Assembly (NCBI GenBank): GCA_016758905.1
Contig: JAEPQZ010000001.1
Location: 930,055-994,054, forward strand
Direction: 5' to 3'
DNA from: Umbelopsis isabellina
Taxonomy: Eukaryota; Mucoromycota; Umbelopsidomycetes; Umbelopsidales; Umbelopsidaceae
DNA length: 64,000 nucleotides
Shown: piece after piece, positions 1-10,191 of the stretch
How the letters are laid out: each line of letters opens with the position of its first letter
Numbering within the stretch: position 1 is the first letter of the stretch
Position numbers and translations under genes: made by a program
Notes under the pieces: generated by a model
Database searches by the model: none
Told to the model about the DNA's origin: nothing
The model's input: the letters and a program-made list of their open reading frames with translations, nothing else

Positions 1-2
1 CT

Positions 3-847
3 AAGCGTGCACAGTACAGAAAGAAGAGAAAGTATGTTTTAGCAGACATTTGCAACTGTACAGTGATTTGAAAGTCGTTAGATCGCCTCGAACTGATGTG
101 ACAGAATAAGAAATGAAAGAGTTCGGCAGCTACAACAAATATTATGGAGAAACAGTATGAATCTGCCGGAACCTTCATCTCATATGCTATGTCAATATGT
201 CGAAATGTCACAAGTCTCGATTCAGCTCACTTGATCTACGGCTTTCAACAATCACTGCCCTTCAATTTCAATCTATCAAAATCTAACTCAAAATTTCCCT
301 CCCTCTCCTTAGGTTCGAGTTGGGTCGTCAGGCCGCTAACACCAAGCTTGGTCCCAAGCGTGTTCACGAAGTCCGTGTTCGCGGTGGTAACAAGAAGTAC
401 CGTGCTCTTCGTCTTGATGCTGGTAACTTCTCCTGGGGCTCTGAGAACTGCACCCGCAAGACCCGTGTCTTGACTGTTGTGTACAACGCTTCCAACAACG
501 AGTTGGTCCGTACCAACACTCTCGTCAAGGGTGCCGTTATCCAGGTCGATGCCACTCCTTTCCGCCAATGGTATGAAGCCCACTATGCTCAAACTTTGGG
601 CAAGAAGAAGGGCGCCAAGGCTGATGCTGAGGCTGCTAACGAGAAGAAGTCCAACCACGTTCAACGCAAGCTTGCTTCACGCAAGGCTGATGCCAAGGTT
701 GACTCTCTCCTCGATGACCAATTCACTGCTGGTCGTCTCTATGCCAAGATTGCTTCTCGCCCTGGTCAATCTGGTCGTTGCGACGGTTACATCTTGGAAG
801 GCAAGGAACTTGAATTCTACGTCCGCAAGATCAAGTCTCGCAAGTAA
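3..847 (+). CDS. RPS8: 40S ribosomal protein S8 (eS8), 5' end missing
   Basis: Component of the small ribosomal subunit. The window opens inside a coding exon (3-31, reading [10 protein letters not shown]) followed by a GTATGT donor. A 281-nt intron ends in CTCCTTAG at 312, and exon 2 (313-847) continues [14 protein letters not shown], the classic eS8 block, through [21 protein letters not shown] to the C-terminal KIKSRK and a TAA stop. The start codon and first residues lie left of the window. The codon choice in exon 2 is strongly biased (CGT, AAG, GTC, TCC), as expected for a highly expressed gene. The intron holds a strong hairpin (see the separate entry). The next gene converges on it, with only 117 nt between the two stop codons. 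Identity is essentially certain; only the 5' truncation is imposed by the window edge. Confidence 0.97.
121..172 (+). ncRNA. Candidate structured RNA in the RPS8 intron
   Basis: Inside the RPS8 intron, GTTCGGCAG (121-129) pairs with CTGCCGGAAC (163-172), leaving one bulged C. This gives a nine-pair stem closing a 33-nt loop that contains a weaker inner pairing. Animal RPS8 introns are known to host snoRNAs. I could not identify convincing C/D boxes or an H-box/ACA pair at the right spacing, so the class is open. It could also be a splicing-regulatory hairpin. Confidence 0.25.
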
Positions 848-964
848 ACTCGTACTTTAATTGCACAGTAGAGGCTTTAAAAAATAAAATCAAAAGTACC
901 CAACACATCGTGAATTGTCATTACTGTTTTATTAAGTTTGTGAATTATATGTATAAGGGTAATG

Positions 965-2978
965 TTACCACATTCTTGGTTTTTTGTCAACTGCTGCTTC
1001 GCCGAGGATTTCCACAAATTCTTCTTTGATGTCTCCTTTTTGCATAGCCTGAGTGGTGGTAACAGTGGTAACACTTGAAGTCATGGTTATGGATGAACTG
1101 GCGATCTGCCTTTCTTTTTCTTTTTCACGTTTCCGCTTTTCTTTTCTCTTCTTTCTAGCTACTTCATCAGCTGCTTGATCATCTTCCCTGGTATGTATAG
1201 TTGGTAGATGGTATATCTCATCCAGCTCGCCATCATCTTCAGAATCGACAAAGGCACTTATGCCGTCAAACGTGGCAACATCTACCTTGATATCCTCATC
1301 ATCTTGTTTACGTTTCGTCACTTCTTCCTCTGGAACCTAACGTAACATGAGTTAGAATTGAAGTAGTCATTGGAAGTTAACGTCGAGATCACTCTTACCA
1401 CATCAAACTCATCTTCCTTTTCTTCATATTCAAGATTCTCTTCCAACTCGATGAAATCTGGCGCAAATGCACTCCAATTCTCATCGCGACTTGTAGCCCA
1501 AATGTGAATGTTACCGTATGTGCTCACGGACGCTATCACTGGCCGAATGGGATGCCACTTAAAAGCACAAGGTGTTAGCAAAACGAAAACAAAGCACATG
1601 ACCTGAATAAAATAAACTGCTTACGGTCAAATCGTCCAGAGGCTCCTTTGGGCCCTCCAGAATCTTTACGAGGTTACCCATATTCTTATCCCAGATATAT
1701 ATATTATGTTCCGCTTTATGTGCAGAACCTATAATGTTGACCGTTAAAACAAAATCTCTTATATTAGCATTGTTGTTGGTCACATATCCTTACCACCAAT
1801 AATAAACTCTCCATCAGTACTAAAGCAGACTTGATTCCACTGTATCCTGTTCACCAAATCTTGGAACTTGTTCTGTAGTTTGGGTATGCTGGTGCTTTCA
1901 CTTATATTATAGACACGGATAATGCGGTCATTTGCATTGACCACAATGTCTCTTCCTTTGCGACTAACTTGCAACCCTTTGATTGAAGTACTGGTGATCC
2001 TCATACTATGAATGATCTGGCAAAAGTCAAAGAGTAATGTTCAGAACTACATTTCAGAAAGTGCATGTATCAAAAGCCTTGACCATACAAACCTTTCGAG
2101 ACTCTACGTCAATGACGTTCAAAAATCCTTTGGATGTACCTGCATATATCCGATCACCGTTCTTGTTCCAGCTCACCGATGTGGTATAAGAGGATGGCCT
2201 ACAATCACAAGCATTAGAAAATTGTTGACCTTCAGAGTCACGATCTTGTAAATCAAAATTACTTTTCTTTAACCACTTGGTCTTTATCAGATGCGCCGTC
2301 TTCCTCAACGGGAAGATCGTTTGGTAGCTCATAACGCTCAATTTTTCCATTGTTCATGTCAACTATTACCGGGGCATCTTGAAACAACGCAGCAATAAAC
2401 TTGAAGCTATACGAAATAATTAGCATTCTGACTCTGTCTATGTCAAGTTCATATTCAACGTACTTGTCGGTCGGATGCATCTGAGCCATCATCAGGGGAG
2501 TATCAAATCGTAATTTTTTCAATTGTTTGCCTGTAGTGAGATCCCATAATATGCAGGTCCAATCTTTTGATGCTGATAGTAAATATCTACCATTTCGAGA
2601 CCAACTTCATGAAGTGACGCGATTAGATACACAAGAAAGTATGAATAACGCAGGCAACTCTTGAAATCAAACCTTATACTGGCCACTTGTTTAACGTGAC
2701 CATGAAGATTTCTTGATACTCCTTTGGTATCAAAATCCCAAATAACGCATCGTCCATCCAGACAGCCAGCTGCCAAGAGTGTGCCTTTGCGATTGAATCG
2801 GCAATTCAGGACATACCCGTCATCCAACGTGTCTTCTATGACCTGCGGATATTCCTGTTCCCAAGGATCTGAGCAAAGTAGCAATCAATCAATAAACCTT
2901 TTCAATGCAAAGCTATGACACTGTGTTGTACTGCAAGGCAGAGTGTTTGCTCACTGTACCTAAAAGTTCCAAATTCAT
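965..2978 (-). CDS. SWD1: RBBP5/Swd1, WD-repeat subunit of the Set1/COMPASS H3K4 methyltransferase
   Basis: WD40 scaffold that, with WDR5/Swd3 and Ash2/Bre2, activates the Set1 methyltransferase on chromatin. Nine exons: 2978-2960, 2868-2673, 2604-2460, 2399-2263, 2198-2093, 2016-1794, 1728-1625, 1557-1399 and 1336-965. They join in frame to 486 aa (human RBBP5 is 538). The start MNLELL is the same as in RBBP5. Diagnostic blocks are LLAAGCLDGRCVIWDF, DRIIRVYN, IYIWDKNMGNLVKILEG, WHPIRPVIASVS and NWSAFAPDFIELEENLEYEE, the last being the RBBP5 signature after the propeller. An acidic segment and a Lys-rich stretch follow. The intron at 2459-2400 is 60 nt and free of stops, so an unspliced reading stays open; homology favours removing it. 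The acceptor before WHP (1558) is inferred from a CTAAC branch site. Confidence 0.9.
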
Positions 2979-3197
2979 GTCCAAGTCATTAAGTCAAAAG
3001 TATGAATCAGACTGAGGAAAAATTGTAGAGAACGGTAGCAAATTCAAACTCCATCTCTACATTGGCAAGCCAGCACAGCTTGAAAGGTATAATTTGGAGC
3101 TCTGTTTATATAAAAGTACTAACTAACTATTCACAAGGCGAGATTATATTATGGGTTATCATAACTGTTAAGGTTATCGTGGGGAATACTATCATTA

Positions 3198-4256
3198 CTA
3201 TTGATCCTTCTTGCGTTCATAGATTTCACTAACCAAGTCCCAATCCTTTTCCAACACTGAACTTGGTTTGCGGTAAATGACTGAGGAATCCTCTGTTGGG
3301 GCGGCGGAGGGCTCTTTGGCAGCTTCAGATGAGCTGGTTGCTGCAGCCAATGGCTCAGCTTCGAGGGGGCTTTCGATTTCCATAGAAGCTATCACTTTTT
3401 CCTGCTGAGTGACTTCTACTTCCTTTTTACGAGCTGCAATGGTCCTGTCTTGTTCAATTTTTTTGTTAAGATCTTTCAAAAAGCGATCAATGCTGCGATG
3501 GAACCCAAAAAGAAGCATATTTGAAACCCGAACCATAGGCTTTTTGATGACGCCTTGTTGAGTGACTTTCAACGTTATGATTTCAGAATCTGCCGAGATA
3601 GATTGTGCTCTGGACATGGCATGTGGTGAGGCTTGCAATGTCGATAGCTCCTTGGCGTCAAAATTTGATGAGATATCAAAAGTCCATGATCCCGAGAATG
3701 TGGGTTTACTACCTGACGGTGATAGAGCATCTAACTCTCCTACTTCACTCACGGGCACCACGTTATTCCTCTCTTCCATAATTCTAAGAAGTTTCGAACC
3801 TGGGATCTGCTCAATCAAAACAACTGTGCGCTTGCCATATTTTGTGTACTCGACAAACAAGGTTTCCTTGCCACCGTGATCTCGACCGCTTAGACGGCGT
3901 GCACGCATAGCAGCTCGTCTCTCCGAATCCTCTTGGCTAGATAAAGGTATTTTGTCATCCTCAGCAAGTTCTGCTTCTGTTTGATCTACATCGGAGGTGG
4001 CATTGTCAGACAATGACGATGGGTCGAATGCATCTATAGTCTGAGCTAGAACTAGTCCTCTGAGCTTGGGTTGCCACTGCGGGTATTGTTCTACGTCTGT
4101 CAAAAGCCTCCAAAGGTGCTGACGACTTGTCTTAAGCTTTGTAGTTCTCGACACTATATGTGAGGCGGGCAGGAGCAAGCCGATCAGATAGATAGCTATT
4201 GGTATGCATGGGATGATTAAAATCGCCAATAATATAGCAAAAGGCGTTGACACCAT
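3198..4256 (-). CDS. Membrane-anchored START/SRPBCC-like protein
   Basis: Intronless, 352 aa. Residues about 5-30 form one hydrophobic segment rich in Ile, Leu and Pro, a signal anchor. It is followed by a domain beginning near residue 38 with SRQHLWRLLTDVEQYPQWQP, the first helix pattern of the SRPBCC (Bet v1/START-like) fold. Beta-rich blocks (TLFVEYTKYGKRTVVLIEQIPGS, then GSWTFDIS, then EIITLKVTQQGVIKKPMVR) and a final long helix around FHRSIDRFLKDLNKKI complete the fold, interrupted by an acidic low-complexity insert. The C-terminal 70 residues are Ala/Ser/Glu-rich and probably disordered. Proteins of this fold bind lipids or other hydrophobic ligands, so an ER or vacuolar membrane role in lipid binding is plausible, but ligand and process are unknown. 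The fold call is by pattern only. Confidence 0.7.
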   Translation of the reverse strand: MVSTPFAILLAILIIPCIPIAIYLIGLLLPASHIVSRTTKLKTSRQHLWRLLTDVEQYPQWQPKLRGLVLAQTIDAFDPSSLSDNATSDVDQTEAELAEDDKIPLSSQEDSERRAAMRARRLSGRDHGGKETLFVEYTKYGKRTVVLIEQIPGSKLLRIMEERNNVVPVSEVGELDALSPSGSKPTFSGSWTFDISSNFDAKELSTLQASPHAMSRAQSISADSEIITLKVTQQGVIKKPMVRVSNMLLFGFHRSIDRFLKDLNKKIEQDRTIAARKKEVEVTQQEKVIASMEIESPLEAEPLAAATSSSEAAKEPSAAPTEDSSVIYRKPSSVLEKDWDLVSEIYERKKDQ

Positions 4257-5069
4257 TTAGTATCGAATGCTTGTGTGAAAATTATAGAATAAAACTGAGT
4301 ATGTTTGCTTCAGAAGCTTCAAGTACAATAAAAGAAAGATAAGTAAGAAGTCTTGAAAAAAATTGTAGATTAATAGTTGATCATTCTTCGCTCAGTCGCC
4401 CGCAGATCAACCTCATGCGAGTCACAAGACTTTGTCGATGCTTGCCATCTTTTGGTCAGCTGCATCAACACACTATATTAACAAAAAGTACCCTGCAGAC
4501 TCATACGTGTTAATACGTCTGGCGAATCACATAATATCGAAACATTTTCTGGTAGTAGCAGATATGTGGCTACATGACGAAGAGGTAGCCTTGACGCATG
4601 CAGTGCACGGATAACATAAAATTATGATATCATCATCAAATTGCCTAAAGTTCAACGCTCAAGGATGTTCTGAAACGCTGTGAGCTCGACATTAGCTACG
4701 GTACCTGCTCTCATGGCCAACTCAGCAAACTGATATAACGACTAGCAATAGAGCCTTCAACGACGTTTAGAAATCATGCGTTCTTGCGACTTGTGTCAAA
4801 AGTTCGATCAGCGGTTGTTATAGATTAAAAATGTTACTTTCCTTCCCTGCCCAGAGACGTTGAAATAGTCATTATGCTAGCTTTTTTACCATTCCTTGTG
4901 TTTTTCCGCCCCGAACCTCTCCTTCTTGGTCAAGTTTATAAAGGATCACAAACTTAATATACAGTTACTTGGCACCTTGTGACTGTTCTCTGAGTGAGTT
5001 ACTGCTTTAGCAATTTTTTGCCCACTGTGTCGCAGTCTCCTCGAGCGGCGGTTGGATCCTGAAGAAAAC
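4257..5069. other. Intergenic, promoter region of the small mitochondrial gene
   Basis: No convincing coding sequence. It contains TATAAAG at 4937-4943, 133 nt before the ATG at 5070. A GTGAGTTAC...GTGTCGCAG stretch at about 4993-5035 could be a 5' UTR intron. Confidence 0.5.
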
Positions 5070-5339
5070 ATGTTGGGTCGATCACTGTACAAGGTTACCA
5101 GTCCTCGGCTATATAGTGCGTCAGGACAAAGATTCTATGCAACATCTCGAAAGCCGTCATTCTGGTATTCGTACGGCACACCTTTGTTCAACTTATTGCT
5201 ATGGTCGTCAACCACTACTTTAGCATTCCATCTCCTTTGGCATAAGCTGGACTATGCTGAATTCAAGAAGGCTCGTGAGGATGAAATCAAGGATTTGGAA
5301 CATCGTATTAAAGCTATTCAAGATTCCAAACAAGTCTGA
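5070..5339 (+). CDS. Small predicted mitochondrial inner-membrane protein
   Basis: 89 aa, read from the first ATG; the frame is open for a little further upstream but with no ATG. The N-terminus (MLGRSLYKVTSPRLYSASG, then QRFYATS) is basic, hydroxylated and free of acidic residues, a typical mitochondrial presequence with a likely cleavage near RFY-AT. One membrane segment follows (PLFNLLLWSSTTTLAFHLLW), then a charged helix (KKAREDEIKDLEHRIKAI) that could form a coiled coil. The architecture resembles the small fungal assembly factors of the respiratory chain or ATP synthase (INA17 and similar proteins), but the sequence is too short to assign without a search. Cellular place is inferred; function unknown. 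Confidence 0.7.
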   Translation: MLGRSLYKVTSPRLYSASGQRFYATSRKPSFWYSYGTPLFNLLLWSSTTTLAFHLLWHKLDYAEFKKAREDEIKDLEHRIKAIQDSKQV

Positions 5340-5618
5340 TATCCAAGAAGGAGATAATCCCATTGTAAATATCATCATCAGCCATTTCAAATAGAAGCAG
5401 CCAATCCAATGGCTGACGATTATACATATTGGCTTTAAATAAAAGAAATATATTGCTGTTGCATACCTTACATTCCTAGTTGCAAGCACTCAGGCTTTTG
5501 CAATAGCACATGTATGTGACATTTTAGCCTTTCTAAATTATAGCAAAGCGTTGCTCAAAGAACGGATACCGGAACAAGTAGTCATTACTTTTTGTAAAGT
5601 GTTCTTTTAATTACAATA

Positions 5619-6197
5619 TTAACTGGAAGTAAGGTTTCTATATAATACATTCTCCATGTCGAATATGGCGGCGTCCAGTTCCGTTTTTATCTTGTACATT
5701 TCGGATTTGATAGCCGTTTTAGGTGCCTGAAGATCCTTGGTTCGCGTATCGCTCAAATGTGTAAGCGTTTTTGTATCATTTAGCAGCAACATCTGCTTCA
5801 GTTCAGTAATGAGACCTAATAACGATTCCGCTGATCGAATCTGGAAATCAAACGCATAAGATACAAAGCAATAAGTCATGACCACACTTTTTCCGGCCAA
5901 CTTACGATCTGTGCCGTTTGACTCTCTATCTGATAACCTTCCTGTGTCACCTTGAACTTGTCTTTCTTCTCAATCTTACCAGGAGATGTCAGATCGTTGG
6001 GTTCGTTAAATTATACACGAGAAAAGTAACAATGCAATAGTTACCTCAGTCACCCTAATAATGTCTGCAAAACTGTCGACCAACTTGAGAACATCATCGT
6101 CTACTCTCTTAGTATATTGTTCTTCTAATTGCAATAAGATCGGCTTGCTGCTTGCCGCTTGTGCTGGATTGTTATGTTGAGGTGGCAAGCCAGCCAT
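5619..6197 (-). CDS. MED22: Mediator complex subunit 22 (Med22/Srb6 family)
   Basis: Head-module subunit of Mediator, which links activators to RNA polymerase II. Three exons, 6197-6045, 5974-5906 and 5840-5619, give 147 aa, close to the usual 140-200. Recognisable blocks are LLQLEEQYTKRVDDDVLKLVDSFADII at the N-terminus (compare the animal pattern of a YNKRLKDDI...NFTEIIK helix), the middle exon EGYQIESQTAQI, and IRSAESLLGLITELKQMLLLND, the most conserved Med22 helix. The C-terminal helix (KSEMYKIKTELDAAIFDMENVLY) matches the end of the family. The second intron has a standard GTAAGT donor; the first acceptor reads GGTAAG and is chosen because it keeps the frame. Predicted almost wholly helical, as expected. 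Confidence 0.88.
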
Positions 6198-6981
6198 GAC
6201 AAGAAAGTTAAAAGACCCAAAATTTCAGCTTCTGCACATTTATTCTCGTGACACTAAAAAATCAAATGTTAAACCCAAAACATATTTTTCAGGGCAACGA
6301 GCAGCAAATTAAAGAGGTACAAAAGGTAGATGCTGGTAGCCTCTATTTAGTGAGCCACTTGGTAAGTTGTTAAGAGATTTGCTAAATGTTGATGGTACTT
6401 CTTTTTGTATGATGAGCGATGATGAGCAAAAAAGCACCCGGCTTTCATAAGATATTAGTCTTACAGCTGCATATTGACTTTAGAGAGTGTCTAAAATCTT
6501 GTCTGCGGATTCCTTATAGACTAGAGCCTGCTGTTATACATGTATAAACATGCAGATCATCCGGGGCTACTGCGGGACAGTCTCTTGCTACGAATTAATC
6601 ACACTTTGCTCCACAATACCGAATGCTTAAGGACATTAACGACTAATTGAGTTTTTCCATAATGAAGTCTTACACTCTATTGACACTGCTGACACTGACA
6701 GGTGCTTTGGGTAACATCATCTATCAGCAATGGAGAGGGGAGTAATAGTACTTCTTTTGGCCTAGCAGGAAGGTCCAAAGCTCCAACAAGTTGTCCAACA
6801 GACTTCCCTCAGTGATCACATTAAGTGGGCCTACTACTATAAGAAACCACCCAAAGAATCTCTGATAAATTCTTTTGAGCCATACCATACACCATTGACG
6901 ATGGCATGCCATCAGTACTTTTCAATTGTAACCAAAATCATATCTCTTCAGTGTAAGATTACAAAAAGGCTGCTCTGTCTT
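6198..6981. other. Intergenic, with a very short signal-peptide-like ORF
   Basis: Between divergent Med22 and the 3' end of the amidohydrolase. A 27-codon plus-strand ORF at 6662-6745 begins MKSYTLLTLLTLTGALG, like a secretion signal. A GTAAC donor after GALG and a CTAG acceptor about 55 nt on would splice it in frame to GRSKAPTSC and then a stop. TATAAAC lies about 120 nt upstream. Whether it is expressed is unknown. Confidence 0.3.
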
Positions 6982-8571
6982 TTATTGTTTGCCCTTGGCA
7001 AAATCTTCCAAAACTTTTTCAAAAAGTTCATCGTCTGTAGCTATTCTAGCAGCGGTAATTGTCAAGCATTTTGCAGCCCGCAAAGTTCGCCAATGTGAAT
7101 CTTCTGTTCTGGCAGCTAACGTGAACTCATGAGAATGGTTGGGCCCATCAGTGACGATTTTGAAACCAGGGTGGAGGCCAGGAACAGCATAACTTATGTT
7201 GCCGAAGTCAGTACTTCCTGTGGCTTGTTGTTCCTCCCATTCTCTTGAGTGGAACTTGACACCTTCCTTGGTCATTAATTCTACATAATTATCGGCAAGA
7301 GTAGTATTTTGGAATACATCTAAAACTATAGTTTAATCACTGGTTTTGGAGAAATCAGATTCTGAAATCTGTCACATACCTTCTACAATTCCTTCCTGTC
7401 CCCATTGAATCTTGACATCAGTCTCAGTGGCAATTGCGGCAGCTTTAAAGCAATTGTCGATTTGATCTTTCAAAGCATAGAGTTGCTCACGTTTAACAGA
7501 ACGAGCATAAAAGAATCCAGCAGCATAATCGGGTATGATATTTGGCTATTACGACGAGGAATTAGTCAAATATAAAAATGAAACTAAATCCCAAACACAA
7601 AGACTTACAGCATTACCGCCACTTTATCGAGAACACCCAAAGGTAGATATATTAGCAAATAATAAGATACAGGCCATTTCGAATCCAAATGCAACTTACT
7701 CTGTTACAATACCGTGAACTCTGTTCGTAGGCAAGGTCTGCTGTCGAACCATCGCAATGTTGTTATATGCTAGTGACAAATAAATCAGTTTAGTAAGTTT
7801 CATAGCATTAAAAAGTAACTGTAAAACTTACCTTGCATAAGAGCATCAACAGCATTTCGTCCATTGAATGGTGCTGCTGCAGCATGTGATGGCTTTCCAA
7901 AATACTCAACTTTAACAGAATCAAGAGCAAGCATTGGAGCATAAATACCGTCAAGAGGCATAGGATGAAGCATCATACAATAATCTACCCGACTTTGTAT
8001 ATCCTTGTTGTTCACCATGGTGATCTTCCCGGAACCAAGCTCTTCAGCTGGAGTACCGAACAGTACAACAGTTCCTTGCAAGTGGTTTTTTTCCAGCAAG
8101 TTTTTAGTGGCGATAGCGCATGCAAGTCCTGCAATGGCTATCAGATTATGTCCACAAGCATGGCCAACACTAGAAAAATGATATTAGACAGGTATCTCGG
8201 CTTATCAACAGTGTTTTACTAAGCATAAGATGACTTACCCAGGCAGAGCATCATACTCGGAACAAAAACCAATGCGTCTACCAGGTCCATTGCTATACTC
8301 AGCGAAGAATCCAGTATTCAAACCACTAGCATGACGGGTCACAATGAAGCCTTTCTGTTCCAAATAATCTGTCAACAAGGCATATGCCTTGACTTCTTCG
8401 TAGGACAGCTCTGGGTTATCATGAATCTGTCATGCCCGAGACCTCGGTCAGTATGGGAATGCTATTTTAAACAAGTTTCTATAGGTCTACCTTTAAAGAT
8501 ATCTTTCTTAATTCACCGCTGACGTTTTGTATGGTATCAGCAATGTCTTTCTCAATGGAGGAGCTGATCAT
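6982..8571 (-). CDS. M20D-family amidohydrolase/dipeptidase (PM20D2-like)
   Basis: Metal-dependent hydrolase of the peptidase M20D group (relatives cleave N-acyl amino acids or beta-alanyl/gamma-aminobutyryl dipeptides). Seven exons: 8571-8491, 8426-8239, 8169-7832, 7769-7700, 7621-7609, 7545-7380 and 7325-6982. They sum to 399 aa with all phases closing. The fifth exon is only 13 nt; it supplies the T-D-G-G-N-A junction ahead of PNIIPDYAAGFFYARS, which aligns with the conserved NVIPDYA block of the family. Metal site motif VGHACGHN and GTPAEELGSGK, with the dimerisation-domain motif FGKPSHAAAAPFNGRNAVDALMQ, are intact. IHDNPELSYEE near the N-terminus is the M20D hallmark. No signal peptide, so probably cytosolic. 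Substrate cannot be told from sequence. Confidence 0.9.
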
Positions 8572-8926
8572 TGCGAAAGAGTAAGGTCGCTGAGAAAGGA
8601 GTGCAGCTTGTCGGTATCACCTCTTAAACTTTAAAGTCGGTAGATGAATATCGATTACTGAACGACTTATTAACTTTGTTGGATATCCAAGCTATATTTT
8701 CTTTATTACTACATGCATTCATTGCAAAAGGTTTCCTCGAAAGTTCAGGCACGAATAAATAAACATATTTTATTATTGTGTCTCCATGGGGGTTTCAAAG
8801 CTGTTGTAGCATAGGATCGGCTTTGATTGAAAAAAGGTCATAGTGACTGCTGGGAATCTCAGCTGGCAAGCAATTTACTCCCGCCTGTACCCCTCTAGCG
8901 AAACTACTTTGCTGATCAAGGCAACC
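8572..8926. other. Divergent promoter between amidohydrolase and J-protein genes
   Basis: 355 nt shared by two divergent genes. No clear TATA box on either side and no coding signal seen. A GTG-initiated extension of the downstream frame exists but lacks an ATG and was not used. Confidence 0.4.
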
Positions 8927-10010
8927 ATGAGTGGCGGCATGTCCTTTATGCAAATACCAGGGCTACAACTACTGTTTTGGTTCTTTGATGTGCCACAAAG
9001 GATAGCCATACATGTGCTGGTATATCTTTATAAAACTTTCCCAAAGTTGGCATCTACAAACGAAGCAAAGCAAAAACGAGATCTTGCATACCTCCTCATC
9101 TTCCTATATACCTTTGGTATGCTGTTTACTCTGGCAATGACATTTCAAGAACTTCCTATGAACTATTATCAATATTTTGGTGCCAACTGCCAAGATCTTG
9201 ACTTGGGCCAACTGAAGCGACTTTTCAGGCGGCTGTCTTTGGTATATCATCCAGACAAGAATCCCGATCCGGAAGCAGTCGATAACTTCATGAGACTAAG
9301 AGCGGCTTATGACACCTTGATTGATGACAAAAAGCGAGAGTTGTACAACAGAATTGGCCCATCTGCTATAGCTAATGTAAAGTCTGCCACCGCCTTCAAA
9401 TACGTCGATAGCTCAGTGCGGCAATTGGCAATAGATCATGCCATGACTTTGTATGTAACATAATGAACATCTCGAGATATGCCCTATCATTCAGCTGACC
9501 TTCATTTGCATTTATCAAAACAGGATTATTCAATTTGGCTTGAGTTATATCACTCCCGCCATGCGTATAACCTGGTGGAAACTTGTCATGCTTGCCGTAT
9601 TTATTGTCGTTGAATTGAATTTGATTAGCTCACCTACATCCTGCGGCATCCGCGTATTCGGATACCCCTTTTTGCTACATGAATTGTTACAACTCACAAG
9701 ACAAGTATACTATAGCTTGAATGTAGCATTATCGCGAATCGTCCCACATTTTTTCCACGAAACTCAGACCATAAGCGATGCTGATGTGTATCAGGTGAAT
9801 CATATGAGCCAACTCGAGCGATCATTTTCACGACAAGAGTTCAGCAACACAGTTCAGCCATTCATACAGGAGGATGGAACGATGATTGAAGAATTGCGAC
9901 TGGAACTTGTCAAGGGACAACAGTCCTCGCAGACTAGTGGCAGCCGACCAGCGCCACCGCCGATTGATTTGATGGCTCAGCATGTAATTACAAAGAAAAA
10001 ATCTCAATAA
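8927..10010 (+). CDS. Membrane J-domain (DnaJ) co-chaperone, probably ER
   Basis: Two exons, 8927-9450 and 9524-10010, 336 aa. Hydrophobic stretches lie at residues about 11-35 (PGLQLLFWFF...) and 53-72 (LAYLLIFLYTFGMLFTLA). Next comes a J domain of about 65 residues (YYQYFGAN to ELYNRIG) with an intact HPD at 108-110 within LVYHPDKNPDPEA, so it should stimulate an Hsp70. A further membrane pair follows in exon 2 (ITPAMRITWWKLVMLAVFIVVELNL; LLHELLQLTRQ...). The C-terminal 80 residues are soluble and polar. Topology with a J domain between membrane segments recalls Sec63/Erj-type ER proteins, but the Sec63 Brl domain is absent, so it is not Sec63 itself. The start is the first in-frame ATG (second is MSFMQ). 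Confidence 0.8.
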
Positions 10011-10191
10011 TGAAGCAGAAAAACTTGGGAATAGATCATAGTCAACTGGTTGGCTAGTGTAGATGCTACCTAGTGCACTTCAAATAGCATTATCCTATCA
10101 TATAATTTTTTTTGGGTTGGTTGCAACATAAATTGTCACTTTACAACTTTGAAGGAAAGTTTGACTTTATTTGCCACTGTGCAAGAACGTA

